64,000 bases of DNA from Tribonema minus (taxonomy: Eukaryota > Sar > Xanthophyceae > Tribonematales > Tribonemataceae), in NCBI GenBank assembly GCA_017506865.1, contig JAFCMP010000044.1, positions 351,979 to 415,978 on the forward strand, in the 5' to 3' direction. The notes beneath the pieces are model-generated. The model saw only the letters and a program-made list of their open reading frames with translations. It did no database searches and was not told the origin of the DNA. The translations under genes and the position numbers were made by a program. Positions 23,591-42,122 of this stretch are shown here, one piece after another; within the stretch, counting starts at the first letter, position 1, and the number at the start of each line of letters is the position of its first letter.

Positions 23591-24780
23591 TCACTCCGTG
23601 CGTGCCTTCTTGGGAGGATTCGGGAGCTTGTCCAACCCGACTTCGATCTCGTGATCAAGCAGTCGCTCGTTGATGCTGCGCACACTATCGCTGCGCCAGA
23701 TTTTGCACATCAGTACCTCTAACATTATCTTAGCATCTGCGAGTTCGTATGCCGCCTCGGTGCACGCCCGAGCCTCCACCTGCAATGCCTCCACACCTCC
23801 GCGTGAGTGGCTTCCGGCGACCGCAACTTGAACTGGACCAGCTGCACCTTTTTTGTCCAAGCAAGCTGCACTGCCTGTTGGTGTCTGTCATTCAGGTCGT
23901 TCACGTGCTGCAGGTACCGGTCCATGCAGGAGCAGTACTCCTGAGCAATTGCCTCTGAGCGCTGTACTTCTGCGCGGCAAGCTGCGAGTGCAGCCTCAGC
24001 TCCCTGGCCGGCAACTGTTACACACGGCAACGCACCCGCCGCCGCTGTAGCCGGAACGACGCCGCCAGTCGCTGGCGCCGCCGCAGTTGCCGCCGCCGCC
24101 GCGCCTGAAGCCGATGGCGCCGCCGAAGCTGCGTCTCGGGGAGGCATCATGCGGCGCACGCCGTCCGCGCCTGACGCCAGTGCCGCCGCCGCCGCGACAT
24201 CGCTGGTGATGGCGGGCGCAGAGCTCGCAGCAGGCCGAGGTGGAGCATCTGCACAGGAGTCGCTCGCCAAATCCCTCCGTCCTTCGGCCGGCATTTTGTG
24301 CGCCTGTCGCCGCTCGCTGCCTTCATAGGAAGCGGCGGCCTCTGCCAAGATGGACATCGCGTTCACTGCTGCAGCACCCTGCCTCTGCCCCCCCGGTTTC
24401 TTTGCTCCATCGCCTGGGGCCGCGCTGCTGTTGTCGCCGCCGAGGTCCGCGCTGTCGCTTTGAGCACACCTCACGTTCGCCGTGGCGCCAGCATGGTCAT
24501 CAGCGTCAGCAGCACCAGCACGAACAGCGCCATCACCTGCGGAAGATGATCTCAAGGCAGCAGTAACTGCCTTGGGGGGTTCCGGCTGCAAATAGACGGA
24601 ACGCCTTTTCTTTGTCCACATCTTCCAAGCCTCGTGTTCCTTTCCCCAGCGCTCCAACATTCTCTCGTGTCGCTGTTGGAGCCAATCCTTGTTCGAAGGC
24701 GGCAGAGGCGGGCGCATACTACTGCTAGCATGCTGCTGCTGCTGCTGCTGCGCTGTCGATACCTCCATCCTCCTACGCAC
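23591..24780 (-). CDS. Unrecognised two-exon protein with C-terminal helical region
   Basis: Exons 24780-23848 and 23779-23591 join in phase 0 over a 68-bp intron (GTGCAG...TTGCAG) to give 373 residues. Without the intron the frame would run into a sequence that looks non-coding. The N terminus is Gln-rich, followed by a basic, Trp-rich helix (KDWLQQRHERMLERWGKEHE, WKMWTKKRR) that may contact nucleic acid. The middle 170 residues are Ala/Gly/Ser-rich. The C terminus is helical (EIQRS-type heptads, CTEAAYELADAKIMLEVLM) and ends PPKKARTE. I do not recognise a family. The intron call is supported by the better C-terminal frame but needs transcript evidence. Confidence 0.55.
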
Positions 24781-25864
24781 TATATACTGCGACGGCTGTA
24801 GATCTCGATCACATCTTAGCCCAAGTGGGAACTTAAAGTTGCTCGCACAGCGCGGTTAGACGCTGTGGAAGACGCGGTGTGCTTCGGTGGCGGCACGGCC
24901 CCGGGCACGGAAATGTGACGGCGGCCGATGGGGGCCAGCAGATATGCATTACTGCCATTGCCAGTGGGGGCGGCGCGCACATCACCCCCTGCCAGCGGTG
25001 ACGTGCCAAGGTGCCAGGAGCTGCCCGGAGCTGCGGTGACGGTCACCAAATGGGGGGGACAGCAGCCTTGCCGCTGGCTGTGGCGTGGACTTGCGCTGCT
25101 GCCCGTGGAGGCGGCGGCAGCAGCGTGTGCGCTTGAGCTGCACCACAGCATAAGCGGGGGGGGGCGAATCCGAGGATTCATCCTCAACATGAATCCACAG
25201 ACTATTACACAAATCTCACTTTTCGGAGACTGTGCTCGCGCCCCCCCATCATGCACAGGAAACATTAAGATCAGAAACGCTTGCGAGCTGTTGGGCAAGC
25301 CATCCGTCACATCATGTTGTCAGGGTGCGGCACGCTTTCAGGCGCAAACACCGGCGCGCAGCGCTCTGCAACACCAAAGCATACGACGCTGTGCATGCAC
25401 GGTTAGTATTTTGATACTACAGAAAACTCTCACCAACGAGACGTCTGCCGCCAGGTGGACCGACTGGGCCACAGACAGCTGGCAGACACAGGCAGCCCTT
25501 TACTGAGACGTGCTGCAGCTCTGAGACTATTCCCAGCCCCCCACACCCTCTTCTGCTCACGCTACCCACCATCTACAACTTCAACGTGTGCCCTGGCCCA
25601 CGTTCCCTATGACAAAGACACTGGCGTTTGCACGACTTCCAGCGAGCCCTCTTTCCCGTGCCCTCTGGCAACCGACCTCTGTCTAGAATGTGAACTTCAA
25701 CTTCAACCCGCTCACACCCGCTGTCTTGAGGGGACTTTTAGAGGAGGGCAGCCTGCGCCCTATGCGAGCAGTCGCAATCAGCGGCGCAGGGCACTGTGCA
25801 AAAACTCACACAGGCGGTTACAGCGCTGTAACCGCTGAAATCGCCGTGTGAGCGCGCCGCGGCC
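24781..25864. other. Intergenic, no confirmed gene
   Basis: Contains overlapping open frames on both strands (for example 24816-25310 minus, 24928-25506 plus) with no recognisable domain. The minus frame is rich in Ala, Ser and Pro and could be a 5' exon of the preceding gene, which I could not show. Confidence 0.45.
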
Positions 25865-28800
25865 TCACACCATGGACGCGCTGACGGGCAGCTGCATGGC
25901 CTGCCCCGTCTTGATGGAGATGAAGTAGTAGTAGAAGAAGTCGCCCATGATGGCGATGTGGATGAACTGCGTCGCCAGCACCAGCATGCCCACCGACTTG
26001 CTGCCGGCGGCATCGGAGAGCTCGTGGTACGAGTACAGCCAGAAGACCATATCGAGGACGCGCGCGAAGCCTGCACGGTAGTTGGAGAGTCATGGTTGGG
26101 TTTTCGTGTGCAGGTCATTGGGGCGGTGCGTTACTGTTGTTCGCTGTCAATGGTGCGATGGTGCATATGTCACCGGAGTGGTTGTAGCATACCTTGCAAG
26201 AAGTAAGTGGTGCGCTACAATTGCAACTGCACTAATCGAAGAAACGGTACATCACGCCACGTGATGAAGAGACAATGTGTTCAACACGCTGTCATAATGA
26301 TCTTGTACATGTCATTAAGCTCCCAGTATGATCAAGCAACTGGTGTATTGCAGTTGCACCGGCGCCTCTTTCAAGACATGGTACATCAGGGAGATGGTCA
26401 AGAGATACCCATGTCTATCGTGATGCCATGATGCACATTCATATTGTACGCCAACTATGAGTGGTGGGCTGAGACTCACTCATGCAGACGCTCCTGACCT
26501 TAAGGACAGGGTTGAAGTTAGCGTAATCCTAGCTCAGCATTGGACCCAAACCCATCATTGTCACTGTGCTCCAGCGACAGTATGAGACACTTTTGGTGAC
26601 ATCGAGTTCGCATCTGATCAAGGTACGTTGATGTTTGCAACGATGATGAAGCGCAAGCAACCTAAGCATGCTGGCGCTAGCGGTGTATGCCGGCTGCGAC
26701 ATACAACAGACTGCTTCAGATTCTTTTTACGCTATTGCTGTTGCAGTACAATCAGCTGCAGAACTGCTCAACGCATGCCGCGTCTCACCTAGCGCAAAGA
26801 CGCTGTGGCTGACCAGCACCTCCACCACGCCCTTGTTGACTGCGCTGCGCTGGAACATGAACAGCTGGGGCACTATAGCGCATGTTTCCATGTACATGCT
26901 GAGAGTCCACGTGGTGTCTGCGGCACAGCAAGGGACAGGAGTAGAATGAGGGCTGGAACAAGGTCTGCGACACTTGACAAGGGCTGGGGTTTTCAGAGTT
27001 TGGGTTAAGGTTAGGGTTAGAGAGCATGACGCATTAGCGCTCACCATCAGCTGAGTGCGGGCAATCAGTTGCGCTATGTAGTGGGTTTATGGTGCAGCAT
27101 ACGTGGCTCGAGATTCAGACTCCTGCATGGGCGGCACGCTATCACATGCATGTGCTGCCCCATTGCTCAGCATGCACTGACAAGTTGCTGCTCATCACAT
27201 TTGCATCCACATGCATGGATGGTACAGCGTTCATGCATCGCTTCAAGCATCCATGAATTGGGCATGGTGCATCATTTTCCTAGTGATCATTGCTGAGCAT
27301 CATCGCTGAGCACAGACACGTCTGCTGCTACGATGTACTGCATACACACACAAGTACGCACAGACGCACTGTTCGCTAAGCACAACCACCTTGACCACTA
27401 GCGCATCATCACTCAGAGCCATGTGCCACCCGCAGTCATCACCTGAGATGAAGTCGTTGTTGAGGGTCGGGTGGAAGAGCACCGCCATCACCACGCACGG
27501 CACGATCATGTACAGCGTGCCGAAGCGCGCAGGGATGTAGATGTTGCCAAACGTATCGTAGTCGCGCTGGTAGCTGCGCGCGAAGCTCGTGTGCATGAAC
27601 ACCAGACACAGCAGCGCTCCTACGAGCGACAGCCCCTCCGCGGCGTGGTAGATGAAGTCGCCGGACTTGTCATACGGTAGGTATCCCTCGTGCCGGAAGA
27701 TGGACACGAGGCGCGGCAGGAAGACGAAGACGTACAGCTCGAGCGTCTTGCGCGAGACGCCCTTGGCGTGCTTCTTGATGAACATGCGTACCAGCAGGAG
27801 CGCGAAGCCGAACGTGCGCGCGAGCGCGGCGTACGTCATGAGGAACGAGAAGTCGCCGTCCGAGAACCTGCGGAGAAAACAACAGGTGGAAGGCGTGAGT
27901 GAGTCACCAACCTCAATGTCAAGTTTCAAGCGTATGTCATGAGGAACGAGAAGTCGCCATCCGAGAACCTGCGAAGCAAACAACGGGGGTGAAATGTGTG
28001 GTGTGTCACCAACTTTAATTTGAAGTATAATGTTGAATACACAAGCGCGGAGTACGTCATGAGGAACGAGAAGTCGCCATCCGAGAACCTGCGGACCAGG
28101 ACAGCGGGTGGAGGGCGTCGTGAGTCGCCTACTTTAATGTGAAGTTGACAAGCTGCGATTTGTTCCAGGGAAGTGGTGAACCATCAACTGAAGTTCAAAA
28201 TCATTCCGAAGATAGCGCAAGCGCGAGAAATGACAAGTAACAGTCAGAAAATCTGTGGATCAAGGTGCGGCGCCAGAGTGATGAGTCACCCATCGATGCA
28301 GTCATACACTTACGCTCAACACATACTGTCTATGACCATTCTTGAATCCAAGTTCTGCATATTAATTGGTCGCTGCAATGAGTTGGATTACTCAGTGCGG
28401 GCAAGTCCCTATATTGCTTGCTTCACTCTTCAGGACGCCAGGTGCACACTGCACACAAACAACTTATATCCAGTGCCTGGGCGTGCAATTGCAACAACTT
28501 GACCTTATGGCGGGAGCCAGCACAAAACAGTTGAGGTACAGCAAATGAGACATGTCAACTTCTGTTCCCATCCTCACAAAAGTGGTACATCAGTACCGTT
28601 CAACTCTATGCTGGGCGGCAGCGATGTCATCACAATATGTCGAGCAGCCAAGCCCGACTAGCACTACCAGTAATGACTAATGGATGGGCAGCACTTGTCC
28701 CGCAAGAAGGCAATGCAAATCGCAGATGTGGCGCAGCGGGTGATCCCTCAACCAATCAGCTCAATTGCAGCACTTTTTCATGCCACACATAGGCCATGGC

Positions 28801-29446
28801 CCTATGCTATTATTGCATCTTGTAGAACCACGTTCTGTGCGCGCACACTAGTGGCTGACAGGCGTTGCACCTATAGCAGAGAAATATAGTACAAGCTAGG
28901 TTGTTCCGTCAGCATGCACCCAGCAAAACACGATCAATGGGTGCGGTGTGAGTGCCAATCTACGTACTGAGTGCTCGATTGGTCGACGCACTCTTTGCTG
29001 TCGCTTGCACAGCGGGCTTGCACCCTTCTTTGAAGTGTGTTCAAACGCTTGAGAATCATTACATTGCTGGTGTGCACCTCCTCTTGAGATCAAGCCTGCC
29101 AAAGCTACATCTGCGACAAAGACACCGTAAGCTACGTGATTTCGGCGATAGCTCCGATCACTGGACCAGGTACACTGGCGCCAAGTGCAGTCTACGAGAG
29201 CCCTCCCTGAGCAAAGCAACGCACCAACATATCCAAGGTGGGCTACATATGCTGATGTTGCAGATGCTGGTATGCATGTAACTTCTTTTGACAACTGCGA
29301 CTGGAGTGAGAAACTCACTTGTAGTAGATGCCGAATGCGAAGGTGAAGAAGCCCGCCCATAAGAACAGCGTAGAGTTGTACTTCCTCACAAGGTCCAGGT
29401 TGGTGCTCCTAGGGCTCAACTTGTCGTAAGCCGATGGAGAATGCAT
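25865..29446 (-). CDS. ER lumen protein-retaining receptor (ERD2/KDEL receptor family)
   Basis: Multi-pass Golgi/ER receptor family that returns HDEL/KDEL cargo to the ER. Exons on the minus strand: 29446-29319, 27867-27443, 26917-26789 and 26070-25865; phases 2, 1 and 1 match, giving 295 residues. Exon 1 ends in a hydrophobic segment (NSTLFLWAGFFTFAFGIYYK), so this looks like the longer ERD2-like form. Exon 2 has the family core KGVSRKTLELYVFVFLPRL and later IVPCVVMAVLFHP. Exon 3 has WTLSMYMETCAIVPQLFMF and VLVSHSVFALG; exon 4 has MVFWLYSYHELSD and GDFFYYYFISIKTG, the conserved last helix. Two decayed copies of the exon 2 start lie in intron 1. Cargo specificity cannot be read from sequence. 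Confidence 0.88.
27925..28116 (-). repeat. Two decayed copies of KDEL-receptor exon 2 start
   Basis: Near-identical copies of the acceptor plus the first coding bases of exon 2 (encoding FSDGDFSFLMTY) at about 27925-27990 and 28042-28110. The real boundary is at 27867; spacings are about 101 and 120 bp. Each copy keeps a CAG-like acceptor region or its remnant. Confidence 0.85.
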
Positions 29447-29923
29447 GCTGCAGTAGCCTGGCAACTGTGCTGGCGCTTCGCCTCTGGAACAGCAGAGCGT
29501 CCAGTGCGTGCAGGCCTCCCCTTGCCTCCCTGTGCTCCTGTGTCTGGCCAAGCACTGCTACTGCACGCCACGTTGAAGTCGCTGTAAATGTAATGCAACG
29601 CTTCTAGAGCTTGATGCTGGACTTCTGGTGCAGATCTTGCGTGCAGGTGTTCACAGAGAGAGCCGTTTTTTTCTCCTGCACCAGGAAAACTGGGCAGGAA
29701 ACCTGGGTTTTTGAAACTGCCATCTTCAAGAGTCTTTGGTAGGGTGTGGCTGTTTTGTGTGTGTTGCGATGGTTTGAATGAACAGGAGCTGCGGCGTATC
29801 TGATATGGAGCGGCAACGGCAGGCTCGCATGGCCGCGAACGTGAGTTCTCCTCCCTCCAGACTTACATATGTTCATGCTCACCTGTTGCATGCATCATCA
29901 TCATCATGGAGGCTAGCTAGAGA

Positions 29924-36666
<6,743 letters not shown>

Positions 36667-38031
36667 CATGTGTTGTGATGCACACTCCTGTTGGATGTTT
36701 CGTTCTGTGGAAGTGGCAAAGGCCGGTGCTGCACGCCGGCCGGTACTTAACGTTGAAGTTTCCAGATGAGTGATTTTGGTGTAGATGTGTCATCAGCACA
36801 GCAGACCACTGCACCACGGTGAACTGTACATGGCATGTACCATTAAGGTGTGTCTGTGGGGGGTGAAAAAGCCATCATTACTGGCGTTGCGGTGGGGTGA
36901 AAGTATTCATTATCGGCGTTGTGCACGATTGAGCAGATTAGAATGAGCCGCCTTCAAACCAGTGGGTCAAGTTGTCATCCCAGGTCCGTGTCTAGTGGCG
37001 GCAGCTGAGAGTAAAACTGGCTGTATGATCTGTCCGCAGGTCTCGTGCTGTCCATGATGTTTTCTTGGTTGTTCTGTTGTGCCACATGCTCAGCACCGTT
37101 GACAACGCCTCCGGCCAAGACTGGCGGAACGCCAATGTGGGGCTTGCCAGCACATGCTGTCGAGTACTCCAGGAGTCACCTTGTACGGCGTGCAGCATGT
37201 ATTGCATGCAATCACACTTCGTGTATACATATCGCCTACCGCATCTCAATGAGCTGCACTGACGAGAGCAGCATGCGTGTGCCTGACGGAATAGGCCGCA
37301 ACCAGATGTGGGTTTGGCATCGCTGACTGCAACGCGGAGCAGATGGCGATGCTCATCAAATGCAGCTGTAACAAACATACTTCGAAGTACATACTGCTCG
37401 GCGTACGTGATTCCTCCGCAATGCAATGTCAGCAAATGCATGGCGCACAATCAGACAGTACACATGATGGCACGGCATGCACGGCCAGCTTGAATTGGTC
37501 CCGTTGCTCACCATTGTTGAGACTAAGAGCAGCAGTCATGACTGCAGGAGCACATGTTGAATTGAGTCAAACGAGTATTGCACCTGTGTGTAATCAGCAG
37601 CGTTCTATTTACAAGGGCGTTTGCAAACCTTGAGGCCAGCAGCACCTGGTTGACCAACCAGGTGCGCTGTGCCACAGGTGTGAGGAGCACTGCTGTGCAT
37701 GTAACCGACATTCAACCGTCACGCTACCGTGTGTGCATACAGAATCGCTGGCTGCGTGAGGCCAGAAGCGGGTTGTTGACCAAACCAGATTGCCAGACTG
37801 CGCGTCACTGCGCCGAATGCGGAGCACTGCTGTACATGTAACAGCCACAGTCAAGTGCAGGTGCTGCTCCGACGCAGATCCATGAAATACATCTGAACAC
37901 ACGGGGCCAGGGACTTCGGAAAGGAACACATGCACAGAGGAGCTGCACCGTGGTGCGGCGTCCCTTCGCTCAAGCAACTTCAACTTCAACCACTACCCCC
38001 ACGAGCCTTTCTGTCCTGCAGACCTGCAGAC
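36667..38031. other. Intergenic, no gene seen
   Basis: Spacer between the convergent CNNM and nucleoside hydrolase genes. No supported ORF. Confidence 0.6.
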
Positions 38032-41015
38032 CTACAGCTCCGCCGCTGCCCCCCCGCCACCCCTTACCGGCGGCAGAATCGACTCCCATATGGCCTGCAC
38101 GGCCCCTTCCAGCGGCGTGTGACAGTACAGGACGCGTCTAGACGGCCCATCGTGCCCCGGCGGCGCGCCATCGCCAACCAGCAGGTACGGCTTCAATGTC
38201 TCATCGCCGCCCAGTTCCTTTCCGCTACGGCCCTGGACCCCCGGGTGCGCGGCGTCGTCGGGGCCGAGCGCGACCCACGACTCCAACTCGTCGCACGCGA
38301 GTAGCTCCGGGTGAGTGACTCGCAGCGCCGCGAGCGAGTCGAAGGGGTGGAAGTAGCGGACGTCGAAGAGGTCGCGCCAGAGCCGCAGCCACGGCGCGCC
38401 GACGCGCGCGACGTAGGCGCCCACGGCGCCGCCGCTGCCGAGCGCTGCTGCCAGGTCCGTCTCCGTCACGCGCACCTGGCTCGACACCTCAAACGGCGCG
38501 TACGTCAGCGGCATGCGCGACGCCAGCAGCACCGCGAACGCCGCCGGGTCGTTCTCAAAGTTCAGGTCCGGGTGGCCGTGCTCCGTGGCGGCGCCCGTGG
38601 TGAAGCGCTGGCCGGGGCGGCGCCCCGCCACCACGACAACTTCCTGAATTGAAGTTGACACGCCGGGGTGCAGGGTGAGCAGCGAGGCGACGTTGGTGGC
38701 GGGCCCCGCGCACACGATGGTCAGCGCGCTGCTGCCATTGTCGAGCGTTGCTGTGTTGAGCATCGCTGCGACGGCGTCCGTGGTGACGTTGTGGTGGCCG
38801 GGGCCGGCGGCGCCCACGTGGACCTCGAGATCCCCTGCAGGGTGGAAGTTGTCGAGGAGATCCTGCGATGGCGCAGGGTGCAGCAGCCGGTGTAGAGTCA
38901 GAGAGCGTATTGCTGAGCGATGCGCGTGCTCTGAGCATCAGCAGCTGTGCCAACGGTACTCGGGGGTTAGAGTCAGGAGGGGGAGGAGCTGCCATGCAGT
39001 GCGAGCTGCGAGAGAGGGTCCCTCACTGCAGCTGATGTAATGCTAAGCCTGGAGGTGGCCATCTGAATAAAGCAGGCTGTAGTAGCCTTCACACTTACGG
39101 CCAAGGCATCGACGACATCAGCCGTGAAGTGCTCATCGTGATTCAGTCGCGTTAGCTATCCTTTAGGTTTGTATTGCACTGAACCAGGCACAGGCGGCAT
39201 GCCCTACCCATAGGGCTGCACCAACACCCCTATTGCTCAACAACAGGCGAAATGTGTAGCATACTCCCTCTTCCAAGAGCAGTGTGCACCAAGTATTGAA
39301 GCAGAACCGGCCTACGAGCAGTTGGCGGCGGCTGTACACATCTGTTGTCGGTGATGGTTAACTTCAACACTACCCAGTGGCGCTCATCCGCGCAATGTCA
39401 ACCACCTCCTTCAAATTGGTGTTGCCAAACAGCATTGGCCACAGCCCGTTGGCAGTGCTGCACAGTTGTTGTGAGTGATCGTCAACTTCAGCACTACGAA
39501 GTGGTGCTCACCCGCGCAATGTCAACCATCTCCGTCAGGTTGGCGTTGCCAAAGGTGACGCTCACACCCACCAGCTCAACGGCGGGGCTGTTGATGCATG
39601 CCAGCAGGCACAGCGCATCATCTGCTGTCACAAAGAGAGGCGGACAACTGTCATTGATTGTAACTGTCAGAATGGCCAGCGTCGCAGACCCTGTTTGGTC
39701 GGAATGTCGCAGCAGATGCGCATAGGGTGTGCACTGCGATTGCGTGGCCAGTGGCTGTGAAGACAGCGCAGCGTTTCTCTGGCTGTTTTTAGAGGCAGTA
39801 CAAAATGTGAAGGTGCTTAGTCCTGCAGATGGCCCTGTGGCTGTTCTAGGGTTAGGGTGGTGGCAGTGACAACATTAACACGCCGCAGCTAGGCTTCACA
39901 AGGAGTCTTGAAGTAGCACCAGAACGGTTATGTGCTGCTATGTTCTGGTTTGAGTCGAACATGTTGCCAGCCAATATGTTGCCTAGGCAGAATTCAAGAG
40001 CACCCCCAGCGTATGGTTTATCGTAGGAACTCTTCGACAGGGAAAGCGATCTGATTGTCACAGTGCTATTGTCAAAACCACTACTCTGAGGCTTCGGTTT
40101 GTGCAGCACGGTGTACATAGCAACGCACATCTGCCAGCCCCAGAAATGTTGTCTGAGCTGTTCAAGCTGCGCGTGCTTTTGACAAAACTCCATCGTGCAC
40201 ATCTGCAAAGTCAAATGCTGCAGCCGTCGTTCTGCAAAGTTAATCTAAACACTGGTCAAGTCCTGTGATAGCAGTACTGAACTGAGAATAAAAAACTGCA
40301 GCTCCAAGAGATGGCAATTAGCATGCAACAGCCTAGACGGTAGGCCGTGGCATGGTCTGCTGCTGCTAGACCAATCGAGGAGCGGTTGTGGCAGCAGGTC
40401 GCATCGTGGGTGGGGCGCATTCTTTTTGACATAACATGCCCTTAACTCACCCATCTGCAATGCCGCAGCTACCTTGTGGTGACATACAGTGCCTAATCCT
40501 GGTTTCTCGATGACTACCTAGCATAGCACCAAAAGACGATGAATGACCTGATAATTGCTTGAAATGACTTTTACAGCACGCTGCCGGAGTGCGTAACTCA
40601 CGGTCCAAGCAGCGCCCTTAAACGGACTTGCCTGGGCACATCATTGTGACACATAGTGTGCGCGAAGCTGAAATAGGGCTAGAAGCTGATGTCAGCGAAT
40701 TGCAGGCACTTCAGCGCAGCAGAGTTGATTGATTTGAGAGAGTCTAACTATTATTCGCACCAAATGATGCTTGATCCTGCTGCACTTGCCTATATCCCTT
40801 TGATGCAGTCCCGCAGACACATCGAAATCCAGCCATACACGCCTGGCCTCAAGGGTTTGCTGTGCCTCATTGCCCGATTGAACTCCGGGCTCCAGCGAGG
40901 TCGCATGAGAGCCTGACGACCCCAGCGCCAGCAGCAGCAGCAGAAACATCAGTCGTAACCTGCATGGCAGTAATAGCCAGGGCTGCTGTGCCATGGCGAG
41001 AGTGGCTTTTGTCAC
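38032..41015 (-). CDS. Inosine-uridine-type nucleoside hydrolase, probably secreted
   Basis: Hydrolyses the N-glycosidic bond of ribonucleosides. Exon 1 (41015-40790) encodes a signal peptide (LMFLLLLLALGSSGSHA) and RRVWLDFDV; a GC donor (ATAG|GCAAGT) joins it to exon 2 (39621-39512), restoring RDIDDALCLLACINSP and VELVGVSVTFGNANL, the metal-binding Asp cluster and core strand of the family. The last exon ends at 38032 and its frame is open back to about 38931 (DLLDNFHPAGDLEVHVGA, LTIVCAGPATNVASLLTLHP, and the late Asn/Asp block HPDLNFENDPAAFAVLLAS). Its 5' boundary is not settled, and about 40 residues normally found after FGN are not placed, so one more exon may lie at 38931-39512. ATG 40994 is an alternative start. 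Confidence 0.75.
39345..39440 (-). repeat. Decayed copy of nucleoside hydrolase exon 2 end
   Basis: Resembles the last about 60 coding bases of exon 2 (FGNANLTEMVDIAR) plus the intron start. It lies 3' of the real exon in the same orientation at a spacing of about 130 bp. Confidence 0.75.
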
Positions 41016-42122
41016 GGCAACGAGCTTGAAGTTGGCTCAAGCAGTGCACAGAGCCAGCGGAGGCCGCTGGTCTGTGACACAAATTTGAGTGGTGGTTGAT
41101 GTTGGCAAATCAACCTAGGTGCCGCTGCAAGTGGCGCGCGGCGGCGCCGACGGGGCATGCGCTGCGAGTTGCGCTGTCACTAGGCCGTATGAGGATCCAT
41201 CTAGCGGACCACACAACGACCGTACCAACAACTGTCGCGTTGAATGCCCTCTCAATAGCGGCAGCAGTCTGCTGCAGTCTGTTCACCGCCATGCCAGTGT
41301 GCGCGTGCCTGCCAGCGACGGGGCGCCGCCGCAATGCTGCCGCTGCTGCTGCGGCGGTGCGCTTATGCCCCTGGGCTGATGCTGAGCAAGGTTGAGGGCT
41401 GATGGGGCAAAAACCCTCGATGTGCTGTTTTTTCACTAACCAGGGCGGCAGGATTTGGCTACTGACATATTGTAGCATGAATCGCATGCCCGAAATGGAG
41501 GAATCGCATGCCCGAAATGGAGCAAGGCGCAGCGTATGCTTGCATCAACGCGTATGATGCAGCGCGCGTCTCAATGCGCGCAACTGAGCACCGACACACT
41601 GCTGCACTGCAACAGTGCACCACAAGCATTGGGGCAACTTGAGCCTCTCACATTACTTGCCTTGTTGACCATACGCATGCCAGATTGCTTGCAATGCACA
41701 CCCATGCACTTCAGACTACTCGGACCAAGTTGCCTGCCAGGCTGCAGCCATGGCCAGCCTCTCTTGTCTGCCTCTTGGCCACCACAAAAGTGTACTGACC
41801 CCACATTGCATCCTTGCAGTGCTGGCTGTTGTCTTCCTGCTGACTACTGCTGGTTGAACAAAGCTGAAAGCGACCAGCGTTGCTGCGTGACCACATCAAG
41901 ACAAACAAAATCGTAGCAGTCAATATGCAAGCTCAATCAGGATACAAGAGCGTGTATTGAAGCAAAGCGCTAAGCTTAATAAGACGATTGACCCTGTGCA
42001 TGCTTGGAAGGTGCAACATCATGTAATCTGCAACGCGTGTCGCATGTTCCCAACGCAATGCTACAGGCCTGTGACCTCATGACTAGTCACTACAGAGAGC
42101 TATGAGTGGCCCGCGAAAGCCT
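41016..42122. other. Intergenic, no gene seen
   Basis: Upstream of the nucleoside hydrolase. Short overlapping frames at 41096-41487 on both strands are low complexity. No supported gene. Confidence 0.5.
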
